Source of the DNA: Paenibacillus sp. Soil522
GTDB taxonomy: Bacteria > Bacillota > Bacilli > Paenibacillales > Paenibacillaceae
Length of the DNA stretch: 64,000 nucleotides
NCBI RefSeq assembly: GCF_001428245.1
Contig: NZ_LMRV01000044.1
Coordinates: forward strand, 923 to 64,922
Direction of reading: 5' to 3'
A program made the position numbers and the translations under genes. Each line of letters opens with the position of its first letter. Within the stretch, counting starts at the first letter, position 1. This document shows positions 1-7,656 of the stretch, piece by piece. A model generated the notes under the pieces. The model made no database searches. It saw only the letters and a program-made list of their open reading frames with translations, and had not been told where the DNA came from.

Positions 1-163
1 GACCGAAGTGATACTGACGACTTCCGGTGTTGGAAGCCCCATCATCTGATTTGGAACGAGATCTTCCTGAACTTTAAGGCCGTTGGCGTGCATTTTTTTT
101 AATGACTTTTTTCAGCTCATCGCTCGTCCCGTATTTTATAAAGGATCGAGAAAATTTCAATAC
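1..163 (-). pseudogene. Possible broken leftward reading frame running off the window edge
   Basis: On the minus strand a frame with good protein-like composition (starts MHANGLKVQEDLVPNQ) begins at 93 and runs out of the window at 1. A second frame, 160 to 74 (ends DELKKVIKKNARQRP), overlaps it. The two frames meet at a run of eight A residues (93-100 on the plus strand as T). A one-base slip there would join DELKKVIKK to the downstream frame. No convincing ribosome binding site precedes either frame, and a stop at 164-166 limits the upstream one. It may be a frameshifted gene end, a sequencing slip or chance. I do not recognise the product. Confidence 0.22.
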
Positions 164-323
164 TCAGATGCAGCCATCTATATGCTTATCGCTTGTATTA
201 TAAGCTATCTTTTTTCAGGACATTCCGGAATTTATACCTCGATGCAATGGGATAATTCCAAGCCTCTAGGTAGTTCACTAAAGAAGTAGAAAAAGTAAGT
301 CATTCTATAGGTTTAACAATATG

Positions 324-352
324 TAGAGCTCTCCATGTGAGTGCTCTATTTG
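324..352 (+). terminator. Weak terminator-like hairpin
   Basis: TAGAGC at 324-329 pairs with GCTCTA at 343-348, followed by a short T-containing run. The stem is short, so this is tentative. Bases 164-323 hold nothing else I can support. Confidence 0.25.
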
Positions 353-376
353 TATTGACTCACTAGTTAACCATTA

Positions 377-393
377 TGTCATATAAAATTACA
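377..393 (+). promoter_or_regulatory. GlnR/TnrA-type box, distal
   Basis: The sequence TGTCATATAAAATTACA fits the GlnR/TnrA core consensus TGTNA-N7-TNACA exactly. It lies about 113 bp upstream of the predicted transcription start of the amidohydrolase/ABC operon. A second box follows at 439-455. Confidence 0.55.
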
Positions 394-438
394 TTAACAT
401 TATAATCGTGCACAATTAATAAATGTTTCGTTGTTAAA

Positions 439-455
439 TGTCATAATAATTAACA
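439..455 (+). promoter_or_regulatory. GlnR/TnrA-type box, proximal (activator position)
   Basis: TGTCATAATAATTAACA fits TGTNA-N7-TNACA exactly. Its centre is about 51 bp upstream of the start site predicted from the promoter at 462-491. That spacing is typical of TnrA-activated promoters in Bacillus, which suggests activation under nitrogen limitation. In Paenibacillus the acting protein could be GlnR. Confidence 0.6.
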
Positions 456-461
456 CGATAA

Positions 462-491
462 TTGACGATTCAGATGTCGAGGTCCTATAAT
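462..491 (+). promoter_or_regulatory. Sigma-A promoter of the nucleobase-type operon
   Basis: A -35 element TTGACG (462-467) and a -10 element TATAAT (486-491) are separated by 18 bp. The predicted start is near 498, giving a leader of about 54 bases before the GTG start at 552, with a GAGGGGG ribosome binding site just upstream. Confidence 0.6.
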
Positions 492-551
492 CGAGACAAT
501 TACGTAATATAATATAACATACATCACGGAGCATATTGAGGGGGATGACAA

Positions 552-1778
552 GTGGATCTTCTTATTCAAGGCTTCTCCAGTCCACAATTTCCTTGCGTCA
601 TGGATTTAGGAATTGAGAAGGGAATTATTACTTATTTAGCTGAACATTCATTACTTCCTCCAGAAGCTAAGCAAATCATTGCAGCGAATGGAAATATATT
701 ACTTCCAGGACTTGTGGAATCTCATATCCATTTAGACAAAGCACTATTATTGGATCAAATGAAGAGTGAGGCTTCAACACTACAGGAGGCCATATCTGAA
801 ACCTATAAACTCAAGTCAGGTTACACAAAGCAAGATATGCGAGAGAGAGCCATTCGAATTATTCGAAGCTCCATCGCTGCTGGTGTTACTGTGATGCGAT
901 GTCAGGTAGAACTGGATTCGATATTAGAATTTAAAGCCATGGAGCTCATGCTAGAACTGAAGGAAGAACTAAGAGACCAGATCGATATTCAACTGGTGGC
1001 TTTTCCGCAAGAAGGAATTTTCAGACAACCTGGAACCGACGCGTTAATGATTCAATCCCTTATCAGGGGAGCAGATGTCGTAGGTGGGATTACTTATAAT
1101 GATAGCGATTTAAATGAACATTTACATTTCATATTTGGACTTGCTGATAAGTATAACAAACCTATTGATTTACATGTTGATTTCTCTGATGATTCCGATC
1201 AATTGGCCATTCTTGATGTCATTCGCTTAACTAAAGATTACAGATTTCAAGATAAAGTATCGGTTGGGCACTTAACTTCACTTGGTTCTGTAAAGCCTAT
1301 GCAAGCTGAAAAAATTGCAGAGTCGATAGCCAAAGCAGGTATTCATGTAATGTCCTTGCCATCAACGGAGTTATATTTGAATGGGAGAGCAGATGGATAC
1401 CGTAATCGAAGAGGATTAACGCCAGTCCCCATGCTGCTGGATAGTGGAGTGAATGTGATTTATGGAACCAACAATATCCAGAATGCATTTACACCCTTCG
1501 GTACATCGGATCCACTGGATATCGGATTATTATTAGCCCAAACCTGTTATATGGGTTCGGCCAAAGATGCGGAGATTATTATTGATATGGCTACCTACCG
1601 AGGTGCGAAAGCACTGGGAATATCGAATTATGGTTTGCACATTGGAGCTGATGCGGACTTGGTGTTATGTAATGCCAAAGATGTTCGAACACTGCTGTAT
1701 TATCGTTCTGAACGACTCTTTGTATGGAAAAAAGGGAAGCAGGTTGCCTCTACAAGTAAAGAAACCATTTTCTATTAG
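552..1778 (+). CDS. Amidohydrolase, cytosine-deaminase/AtzC-like, with altered metal site
   Basis: This 408-residue cytoplasmic protein belongs to the amidohydrolase superfamily branch that holds cytosine deaminase and N-isopropylammelide hydrolase. Members hydrolyse amine or amide bonds on nitrogen heterocycles. Visible motifs are the metal HxH pair in ESHIHLDKA, a later His in LHVDF and another in VGHL. The position that normally carries the metal-binding Asp in GTDN reads GTNN (codon AAC at 1470-1472), so the last ligand appears to be Asn. The start is GTG at 552 with GAGGGGG before it. It is the first gene of an operon with a PucR regulator, a second amidohydrolase and an ABC importer, which points to uptake and breakdown of an N-heterocycle. 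The substrate is unknown, and the D-to-N change could alter or abolish catalysis. Confidence 0.75.
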   Translation: MDLLIQGFSSPQFPCVMDLGIEKGIITYLAEHSLLPPEAKQIIAANGNILLPGLVESHIHLDKALLLDQMKSEASTLQEAISETYKLKSGYTKQDMRERAIRIIRSSIAAGVTVMRCQVELDSILEFKAMELMLELKEELRDQIDIQLVAFPQEGIFRQPGTDALMIQSLIRGADVVGGITYNDSDLNEHLHFIFGLADKYNKPIDLHVDFSDDSDQLAILDVIRLTKDYRFQDKVSVGHLTSLGSVKPMQAEKIAESIAKAGIHVMSLPSTELYLNGRADGYRNRRGLTPVPMLLDSGVNVIYGTNNIQNAFTPFGTSDPLDIGLLLAQTCYMGSAKDAEIIIDMATYRGAKALGISNYGLHIGADADLVLCNAKDVRTLLYYRSERLFVWKKGKQVASTSKETIFY

Positions 1779-1799
1779 CATGGAGAAAAGAGGGGTGTT

Positions 1800-3383
1800 A
1801 TGCGATTAACCGTTCTAGAAGCGTTACAAATTTACCCTTTATCTCATGCTAAGCTGATAGCCGGTGAAAGAGGAGGATCTAGAGTACTTCGATCCGTAAC
1901 TTTAATGGATGATCCGGATATTGCCCAATGGGTTAAATCAGATGAAATTCTGTTCACAACAGGCTTCATGATGAAAGACAGTCCAGATCAAGCTGTTTCT
2001 TTACTTCGTAAACTAGACGAAAGAGGTGCAGCAGGATTAGGTGTCAAGTTAGGAAGATTCTGGGATAGAATACCGGAGGAATTAATTGAGGAAGCGAATC
2101 GCTTAAATTTTCCGATCTTGGAACTTCCGTATGAATTTACGTTTTCCGATCAAATGACGGCATTGTTTAATTCAGAATTGGCAGAAAGAACGAAATTGCT
2201 CCATGGTGTATTTGATAAACAGAGGCAATTAATGCAATTTGCACTAAAACAAAATGATTTAAGTAATTTATTTCATATTATTTCAGGTATATTAGGTCAT
2301 CCGATTGCAGTTATTGCGGTAGGGGGGCACATTTTATATAACAACGGGCCGATTCCTGAACAACGGTTACTACTGAATTGGCCTTGGTCAATTAAAGCCT
2401 ATTGGGAAGGTGGCAAAAAAGAGCGTGCTTACAGGATTCCACTTCTTCACGATAATACATGTGTTGGCTATTTGAAGGTTTGTACGAGTCACTCTCTCGT
2501 TTTTAAAGAAGAGGAAGCCTTATTTCAGCAAGCATCTGAAATTCTAGCCTATCATCTGGGGATGGATACACAAGGGATTAGCTATCAATCTTCAAGATAT
2601 AGAGCGGAGTCTCTATTGCAAGATGTTATACAGAACAAGATTACCGTCGATGGATTTATTAATAAATGTGTGGAGTATGGGATTAAACGTTTTGCGAAGC
2701 CGTATCAATGTGTATTCACCATTTTAGATAGAAATCATGTGAACGCGATGGAGCCAGTGTTGATGCGGGAATTGGCAAAAAGCTCAGCTTTAAAATCCTT
2801 TGATGTTGAACATTTTCGATTACAAGAGGGCATCCTTTCTGTGTTTTCTCTTAGTGATCAAGTTGCCAAGGACAGCCTAGGGCTATCTAGAGCGATCTCG
2901 GAAAATTTAACTTTATGTCAAAAAATCGTACCGCTTGTTCCTTTGCAAAGTTATGTAAGTCAGATCAAATTCTCGATTGGAGAACTGTTAGTAGCTTACG
3001 GGGAATGCATTGAAACTTACAAAATGGCAAAACGATTGAAGATCGACCAACCTGTATTGTTCTATGAGACTGTGGAGTTTAATTCGATATTTAAGCATTT
3101 GCCTGAAGAAGTAATGTTTGGTTATTGTCATCATATCCTGTCACCGCTGCTAATTGATCATAAAGAATGGGATGAAGAACTTATTCAAACGTTAGAAGTG
3201 TACCTTCAATGTGATGGCTCCATGACAGAGACAAGTAGACAATTGTTTATTCATCGGAACACGGTTGCTTATCGCTTAGAGAAGATAAATGACGTACTCA
3301 AGGTAGATTTGAAAAATATGAATCATCTCTTACGTTTGAAATTAGCCTTTATGTTTAGAAGCTTTCTAGTTTCATCAAAGTAA
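1800..3383 (+). CDS. PucR-family transcriptional regulator
   Basis: This 527-residue regulator has the PucR-type ligand-sensing domain at its N terminus (about 8-125). The middle region looks GGDEF-derived or GAF-like. The C-terminal PucR helix-turn-helix (about 465-520) contains the MTETSRQLFIHRNTVAYRLE signature. PucR proteins control purine and other N-heterocycle catabolism. The gene begins 21 bp after the first amidohydrolase, with AGAGGGG upstream of ATG 1800, and is co-transcribed with the enzymes it most likely controls. Together with the GlnR/TnrA boxes upstream, it suggests a two-layer control: general nitrogen status plus a specific inducer. Family assignment is firm; the inducer is not identifiable from sequence. 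Confidence 0.85.
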   Translation: MRLTVLEALQIYPLSHAKLIAGERGGSRVLRSVTLMDDPDIAQWVKSDEILFTTGFMMKDSPDQAVSLLRKLDERGAAGLGVKLGRFWDRIPEELIEEANRLNFPILELPYEFTFSDQMTALFNSELAERTKLLHGVFDKQRQLMQFALKQNDLSNLFHIISGILGHPIAVIAVGGHILYNNGPIPEQRLLLNWPWSIKAYWEGGKKERAYRIPLLHDNTCVGYLKVCTSHSLVFKEEEALFQQASEILAYHLGMDTQGISYQSSRYRAESLLQDVIQNKITVDGFINKCVEYGIKRFAKPYQCVFTILDRNHVNAMEPVLMRELAKSSALKSFDVEHFRLQEGILSVFSLSDQVAKDSLGLSRAISENLTLCQKIVPLVPLQSYVSQIKFSIGELLVAYGECIETYKMAKRLKIDQPVLFYETVEFNSIFKHLPEEVMFGYCHHILSPLLIDHKEWDEELIQTLEVYLQCDGSMTETSRQLFIHRNTVAYRLEKINDVLKVDLKNMNHLLRLKLAFMFRSFLVSSK

Positions 3384-3430
3384 GGGGAAATCAACAAGGA
3401 TCCATGAAGAACTGGATTAGGAGGGATATT

Positions 3431-4627
3431 ATGTGTGGTCAATGGTTAGATCAGGTGGTTGTGAATTCCAAGCTAAATTGCATGTATATTGAAGATGGGA
3501 AGATTCATCGTCTTCTTCCTATGGGTTCAATTCCTGCCAACTGCACGAATGTATGGGATGCGCAAGGATTACTAATGCTTCCAACCTTTACAGATAGCCA
3601 CGTTCATCTGGATAAAGGATTTCCTCAAGATCAATGGATTTCACGAAGAAAGGTAGGCTCTATCCTAGAACAATTCGCTCTGGAGAAAGCGCTGCTTGCT
3701 CCATTTAGTAAAACGCTAAGAGAACAAGCTTGCCAAACATTGAATGAGCTGTTGAGTTACGGTACGACACATCTTCGTGTTCACGTTGATATTGATCCTG
3801 ATATTGGATTGAGTCACGTAGAGACGATATTGTCTCTTAAAGAAGAGTTTAAGCATTGCATGACGATGGAGCTCGTTGCTTTTCCTCAGCAAGGACTAGT
3901 GAGATCCTCATCTGCTTCCTATGTGTCGAAGGCGTTAGACTTGGGCGTATCGATTGTGGGTGGTGTTGATCCAGCGGGTGTTGATCGAGACATTGAAGCA
4001 AGTCTTAAGCAGATCTTTGATATAGCGGTTTCTCATGATGCCGAAATAGACATCCATCTTCATGACCCTGGACATCTTGGATTATTTACAATCGAGCGGA
4101 TATTAGACTATACCGAACAAACGGATACGCAAGGCAAAGTAACCATCAGTCATGCTTATTGTCTAGGGGAGCTTCAAATTGAGGAAGTAAGTAAGCTCGG
4201 CCGTCGATTGGTCCAACTTGATGTTCAGCTAATTACAAGTGTTCCGATGGACAGCGCCATGCCTCCGGTTTCTTTATTGAAAGAGCTAGGGGTCAAAATA
4301 AGGCTTGGGACAGATCATACAGGCCTTGATGCATGGACGCCATTTGGCGATGCAGATCTGTTGAATCGAGGTAGAAGATTAGCTGAGATGAATAAATGGC
4401 ATGATGATGAAAGCCTTCGATCAACGTATACGTTCTTTACTTCTGCTCCACTAACCTTTCATGAAGGGGATGAAGCTAATTTTATTCTTCTTAAGGCACT
4501 CAGTCCTGAGCATGCCTTATCTGTAGTTCCGTCAAGGGAACTAGTATGTGTCAAAGGTATTCCAGTTGCAGGCAAACAATTATCTACAGCATGGAGTTCA
4601 TTACCTGCCAGATCCGGGAGGGAGTAG
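3431..4627 (+). CDS. Second cytosine-deaminase-like amidohydrolase
   Basis: This 398-residue amidohydrolase is related to the product at 552-1778. It keeps the full set of visible metal and catalytic motifs: TDSHVHLDKGF, a His in DIHLHD, the SHAY segment and Asp in LGTDHTG. I chose ATG 3431 over the in-frame ATG at 3404 because AGGAGGG (3419-3425) sits five bases before it. The neighbouring paralogue lacks the Asp, so this may be the active partner. The pair could act on successive intermediates or form a heteromer. The next gene begins two bases after its stop. Probable role is deamination or ring hydrolysis of an imported nitrogen heterocycle. Confidence 0.78.
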   Translation: MCGQWLDQVVVNSKLNCMYIEDGKIHRLLPMGSIPANCTNVWDAQGLLMLPTFTDSHVHLDKGFPQDQWISRRKVGSILEQFALEKALLAPFSKTLREQACQTLNELLSYGTTHLRVHVDIDPDIGLSHVETILSLKEEFKHCMTMELVAFPQQGLVRSSSASYVSKALDLGVSIVGGVDPAGVDRDIEASLKQIFDIAVSHDAEIDIHLHDPGHLGLFTIERILDYTEQTDTQGKVTISHAYCLGELQIEEVSKLGRRLVQLDVQLITSVPMDSAMPPVSLLKELGVKIRLGTDHTGLDAWTPFGDADLLNRGRRLAEMNKWHDDESLRSTYTFFTSAPLTFHEGDEANFILLKALSPEHALSVVPSRELVCVKGIPVAGKQLSTAWSSLPARSGRE

Positions 4628-4629
4628 GA

Positions 4630-5418
4630 ATGTATATGGAAGCAATAGTAGAAGAGGTAACGGAAGCCATTGTTGTAGATAATGTGTCGAAGCAATATGC
4701 TGCAGGGACACATGCCTTAGATGGAATTAACTTAAGTATTGCTCAGGGGGAATTCGTATCCCTAGTGGGTCCTTCAGGCTGTGGTAAATCAACCCTATTA
4801 CGTATAATGGCAGGCCTTGCTAACAGTACGCGGGGGACGATTTCAGTGTTAGGAAGAGATTCTCTGTCATCACAGAAGGAGCAGGAAAGTTTGAGCTTTG
4901 TATTTCAGGAAGCTAATTTGATGCCTTGGAGAACGGTCTTGCGCAATGTGGAGCTACCGCTCGAAATGAGAGGTGTCGACAAGAAAACACGAAGGAACAA
5001 AGTGATGGAAGTTCTTCAGTTAGTAGGACTAAGTGGATATGTGAACTATTATCCCCGGCAGCTGTCAGGCGGTATGAAAATGAGGGTTTCCATTGCTCGG
5101 GCTCTAGTGTCTGATCCGAAGGTTATGTTTATGGATGAACCCTTTGGTGCTTTGGACGAAATGACAAGACACCGCCTTCATCATGAGTTATTAGATATTT
5201 GGATGAAAACGAAACTTACGATTGTGTTCGTTACACACAATGTGTTTGAAGCGATCTACTTATCTAATCGGGTTGTTGTGATGAACGCCAATCCTGGAAG
5301 GATTAAAGAGGTTGTGACAGTAGATTTACCCTACCCAAGAAAAGATGAATTCCAAGCTTCTGCGAATTTCGGCAAATCTGTTGAGGCTGTATCCACGGCT
5401 TTAAAGGGAGGCGTATGA
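4630..5418 (+). CDS. ABC importer ATPase, SsuB/TauB/ThiZ type
   Basis: This 262-residue ATP-binding subunit has Walker A GPSGCGKST, Q-loop FQEANLMPW, signature LSGGMKMR, Walker B VMFMDEPFGALDE and the H-loop VTHNV. The set is typical of the nitrate/sulfonate/taurine/pyrimidine-precursor import family. An in-frame ATG at 4546 lies inside the previous gene, but ATG 4630 follows GGGAGGGAG and sits two bases after the upstream stop, so I take it as the start. It overlaps the permease gene by four bases (ATGA), so translation is probably coupled. It would power import of the substrate used by the two amidohydrolases. Confidence 0.88.
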   Translation: MYMEAIVEEVTEAIVVDNVSKQYAAGTHALDGINLSIAQGEFVSLVGPSGCGKSTLLRIMAGLANSTRGTISVLGRDSLSSQKEQESLSFVFQEANLMPWRTVLRNVELPLEMRGVDKKTRRNKVMEVLQLVGLSGYVNYYPRQLSGGMKMRVSIARALVSDPKVMFMDEPFGALDEMTRHRLHHELLDIWMKTKLTIVFVTHNVFEAIYLSNRVVVMNANPGRIKEVVTVDLPYPRKDEFQASANFGKSVEAVSTALKGGV

Positions 5419-6281
5419 TGAGTAATCAGATTTCTATAGAAAGAGTATCCACATTTGAAATCAAGGAGCCTCTTGTATCTGCTACAAGATTACGGATACG
5501 TCGTATGCTATCAATCATCGTACCGCCTGTTCTGGTCATGCTGATGATTCTAGCGATCTGGCAATGTGTGACGATGATCATGAACATACCGATGTATATT
5601 CTTCCTTCACCCGTAAATATTGGTCAGGCAGCAGTAGAGCATATATCAGAGCTTTCAAGAGCCACCTTGAATACGTTCTTAGCTTCTTTATTTGGCTTTC
5701 TACTAAGCATTGTGATTGGTAATGGAATAGCTTTGCTCATGACGTTATCCAAATGGATTCAACGCGGTTTATATCCTTACGCTGTTGTATTACAAACCAT
5801 TCCAATCGTAGCTATAGCGCCTTTAATTGTGATTTGGTTTGGATCGGGACTTAATTCCATTATCATCATTTCTTTTATTATTGCCGTGTTCCCCATAATA
5901 TCGAATACGAACATTGGATTAACCTCCACTGATCATAATTTAATTCACCTTATGCGAATGTATAACGGTACGGGTTGGAAGATGCTGTGGAAGCTACGAA
6001 TTCCCTTTGCGATGCCTTATATTTTAGCGGGAATGAAAGTCTCATGTGGTCTAGCTGTTATTGGGGCCATCATTGGTGAGTTCGTAGCGGGAATCGCTGG
6101 TGCCAAAGGCGGTTTAGGAATAGCAATTACCTCAGCAGCTGTCCAAATGCAAACATCTTACTTATTTGCTTGCGCAATTACGGCTTCGCTTCTTGGGATG
6201 GCGTTCTTCCTGGTCATTTCATACGTAACTCATCTCATTCTAAGAGGCTGGCATGAATCCGCAATTCAAATTGAAAACTGA
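5415..6281 (+). CDS. ABC importer permease, SsuC/TauC type
   Basis: This 288-residue inner-membrane permease has about six hydrophobic segments and the BPD_transp_1 EAA-like loop near residues 205-225 (WKLRIPFAMPYILAGMKV), which docks with the ATPase. The length and the GEFVAG...GLG ending are usual for SsuC/TauC/ThiX relatives. It starts at ATG 5415, overlapping the ATPase stop. Its own stop at 6281 lies 40 bp before the preferred start of the binding-protein gene. It should form the channel of the operon's importer. Confidence 0.87.
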   Translation: MMSNQISIERVSTFEIKEPLVSATRLRIRRMLSIIVPPVLVMLMILAIWQCVTMIMNIPMYILPSPVNIGQAAVEHISELSRATLNTFLASLFGFLLSIVIGNGIALLMTLSKWIQRGLYPYAVVLQTIPIVAIAPLIVIWFGSGLNSIIIISFIIAVFPIISNTNIGLTSTDHNLIHLMRMYNGTGWKMLWKLRIPFAMPYILAGMKVSCGLAVIGAIIGEFVAGIAGAKGGLGIAITSAAVQMQTSYLFACAITASLLGMAFFLVISYVTHLILRGWHESAIQIEN

Positions 6282-6321
6282 TGGGCAGACAGATACACAA
6301 ATATCGGATGGGGGAATGGTG

Positions 6322-7308
6322 ATGAGGGCAATGGGGAAATGGAAACTGTGCGTTGCGCTTTTGATGACAATGGTGATGGTATCAGCATGCAGCAGTACGA
6401 ATAGTGATGAGCCGGCGGAGGTAACGAAACTAACCCAAACAATGAGTTGGTTTGCACAGCCTGAAATGGGAGGGCATTTTGCAGCGGAGGCAGCGGGGAT
6501 TTATAAGAAAGCAGGGCTAGAAGTAACGCTGCAGCAAGGCGGACCGCAAGTGTCTAATATTCAATTAGTAGCATCAGGTAAAGTACAATTTGCAATGGCT
6601 CAAGCGGATGAAGTTATTCTTGCACGCAAAGAAGGGATTCCAGTAAAAGCGATTTATGCCAATCTGCAAAAGAATCCACAAAACTTAATTTTTCATAAAT
6701 CATCGGGTATTAAAAGTATTGAGGATTTAAATGGTCGCAAAGTCTATGTGGCAACTGGATTTCCTTACTGGAAATATTTAACATACAAATATAAGCTGGA
6801 TAAAGTTCAAGTGCAAACTTATACCGGATCTTTAGCGAATTTCTCAGCGGACAAAGATGCAGTAACTCAAGGCTATGCAACGAATGAACCCTTTGTATTG
6901 AACAAAGAAGGATTGGACGTAGATTGGCTGCTGAATGCAGACTTAGGTTACAACCCATATGGAAATGTTGTCATCACAACCGAAGCGATGATTAAGGATC
7001 ACCCAGATGTGATTAAAGCATATCTGAAGGCAACGACAGAGGGATGGGATTATTACTATGAACATGCCGATGAAGTGAATAAAGCAATTAATAAATACAA
7101 CACAAGCTATGAATTAGACCATCTCACTGACGCGCAAGGCGTAGCTAAGGAATTAATCTTTGGCGGGGATGCGAAGGAGCACGGTGTTGGCTACATGTCA
7201 GAGGAGAGGTGGACAACGCTAGTTCAGCAAATGAAAGAATCTGGACAAATTGATAAAGACATCGAATTTCAAGATTTATATACGAATGAATTTATTCCTG
7301 AAAAGTAA
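6322..7308 (+). CDS. Lipoprotein substrate-binding protein, NMT1/THI5-like
   Basis: This 328-residue periplasmic-type binding protein starts with a lipoprotein signal: a hydrophobic stretch ending VSA-Cys23, so it is likely lipid-anchored outside the membrane. The mature part has the NMT1/THI5-like layout (MSWFAQPEMGGHFAAEAAG at the start, later GGPQVSNIQLVASGKVQFA). That family binds pyrimidine precursors, sulfonates or nitrate analogues. An in-frame ATG at 6253 lies inside the permease gene. ATG 6322 follows GGGGG by seven bases and begins a normal signal peptide. It is the last intact gene of the operon and decides substrate specificity, which I cannot name. Confidence 0.85.
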   Translation: MRAMGKWKLCVALLMTMVMVSACSSTNSDEPAEVTKLTQTMSWFAQPEMGGHFAAEAAGIYKKAGLEVTLQQGGPQVSNIQLVASGKVQFAMAQADEVILARKEGIPVKAIYANLQKNPQNLIFHKSSGIKSIEDLNGRKVYVATGFPYWKYLTYKYKLDKVQVQTYTGSLANFSADKDAVTQGYATNEPFVLNKEGLDVDWLLNADLGYNPYGNVVITTEAMIKDHPDVIKAYLKATTEGWDYYYEHADEVNKAINKYNTSYELDHLTDAQGVAKELIFGGDAKEHGVGYMSEERWTTLVQQMKESGQIDKDIEFQDLYTNEFIPEK

Positions 7309-7656
7309 ATCTACTTTCATCCACTTTCCTAAAAATAGGAGGGGAATTAAAGGGTGCTGAAATTCTTTTTAAAGGCGAGAAAACTGGAGTGAAGATCGGA
7401 GATCCTGAATCAGCACAAATTGTGCTACTCGATTGATGCTGTCCAGAATCTTGGTGTGGTTGTTTTACTCATGTTTAATGTTTATTCGTGACTGTTGATG
7501 CATCGCAAGCAGGAAAGTTAACAAAATGTTGCGGATGGATTTACGATTTATTTAGAAAAATTTGGTCATTAAACAACTTTCCCTCGGATGCTATACTGAA
7601 TTAGATATTTACCTATATTTCCTACCCTACATCACGAGGAGACACGTAGAACGAAA
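7309..7656 (+). other. Intergenic region with a possible gene remnant
   Basis: A ribosome-binding-like AGGAGGGG (7337-7344) precedes GTG 7354, but that frame closes after 12 codons. An overlapping frame, 7353-7436, reads GAEILFKGEKTGVKIGDPES and looks protein-like without a start codon. Together they may be the frameshifted remnant of another gene of the upstream operon. No clear terminator or promoter could be picked out, apart from TATACT at 7592-7597 with no good -35. Confidence 0.25.

Noticed and set aside
83..289. Rightward 68-codon frame near the left edge
   Set aside because: No ribosome binding site, starts in an odd context and lies antisense to the protein-like minus-strand fragments; composition does not look like a conserved protein.
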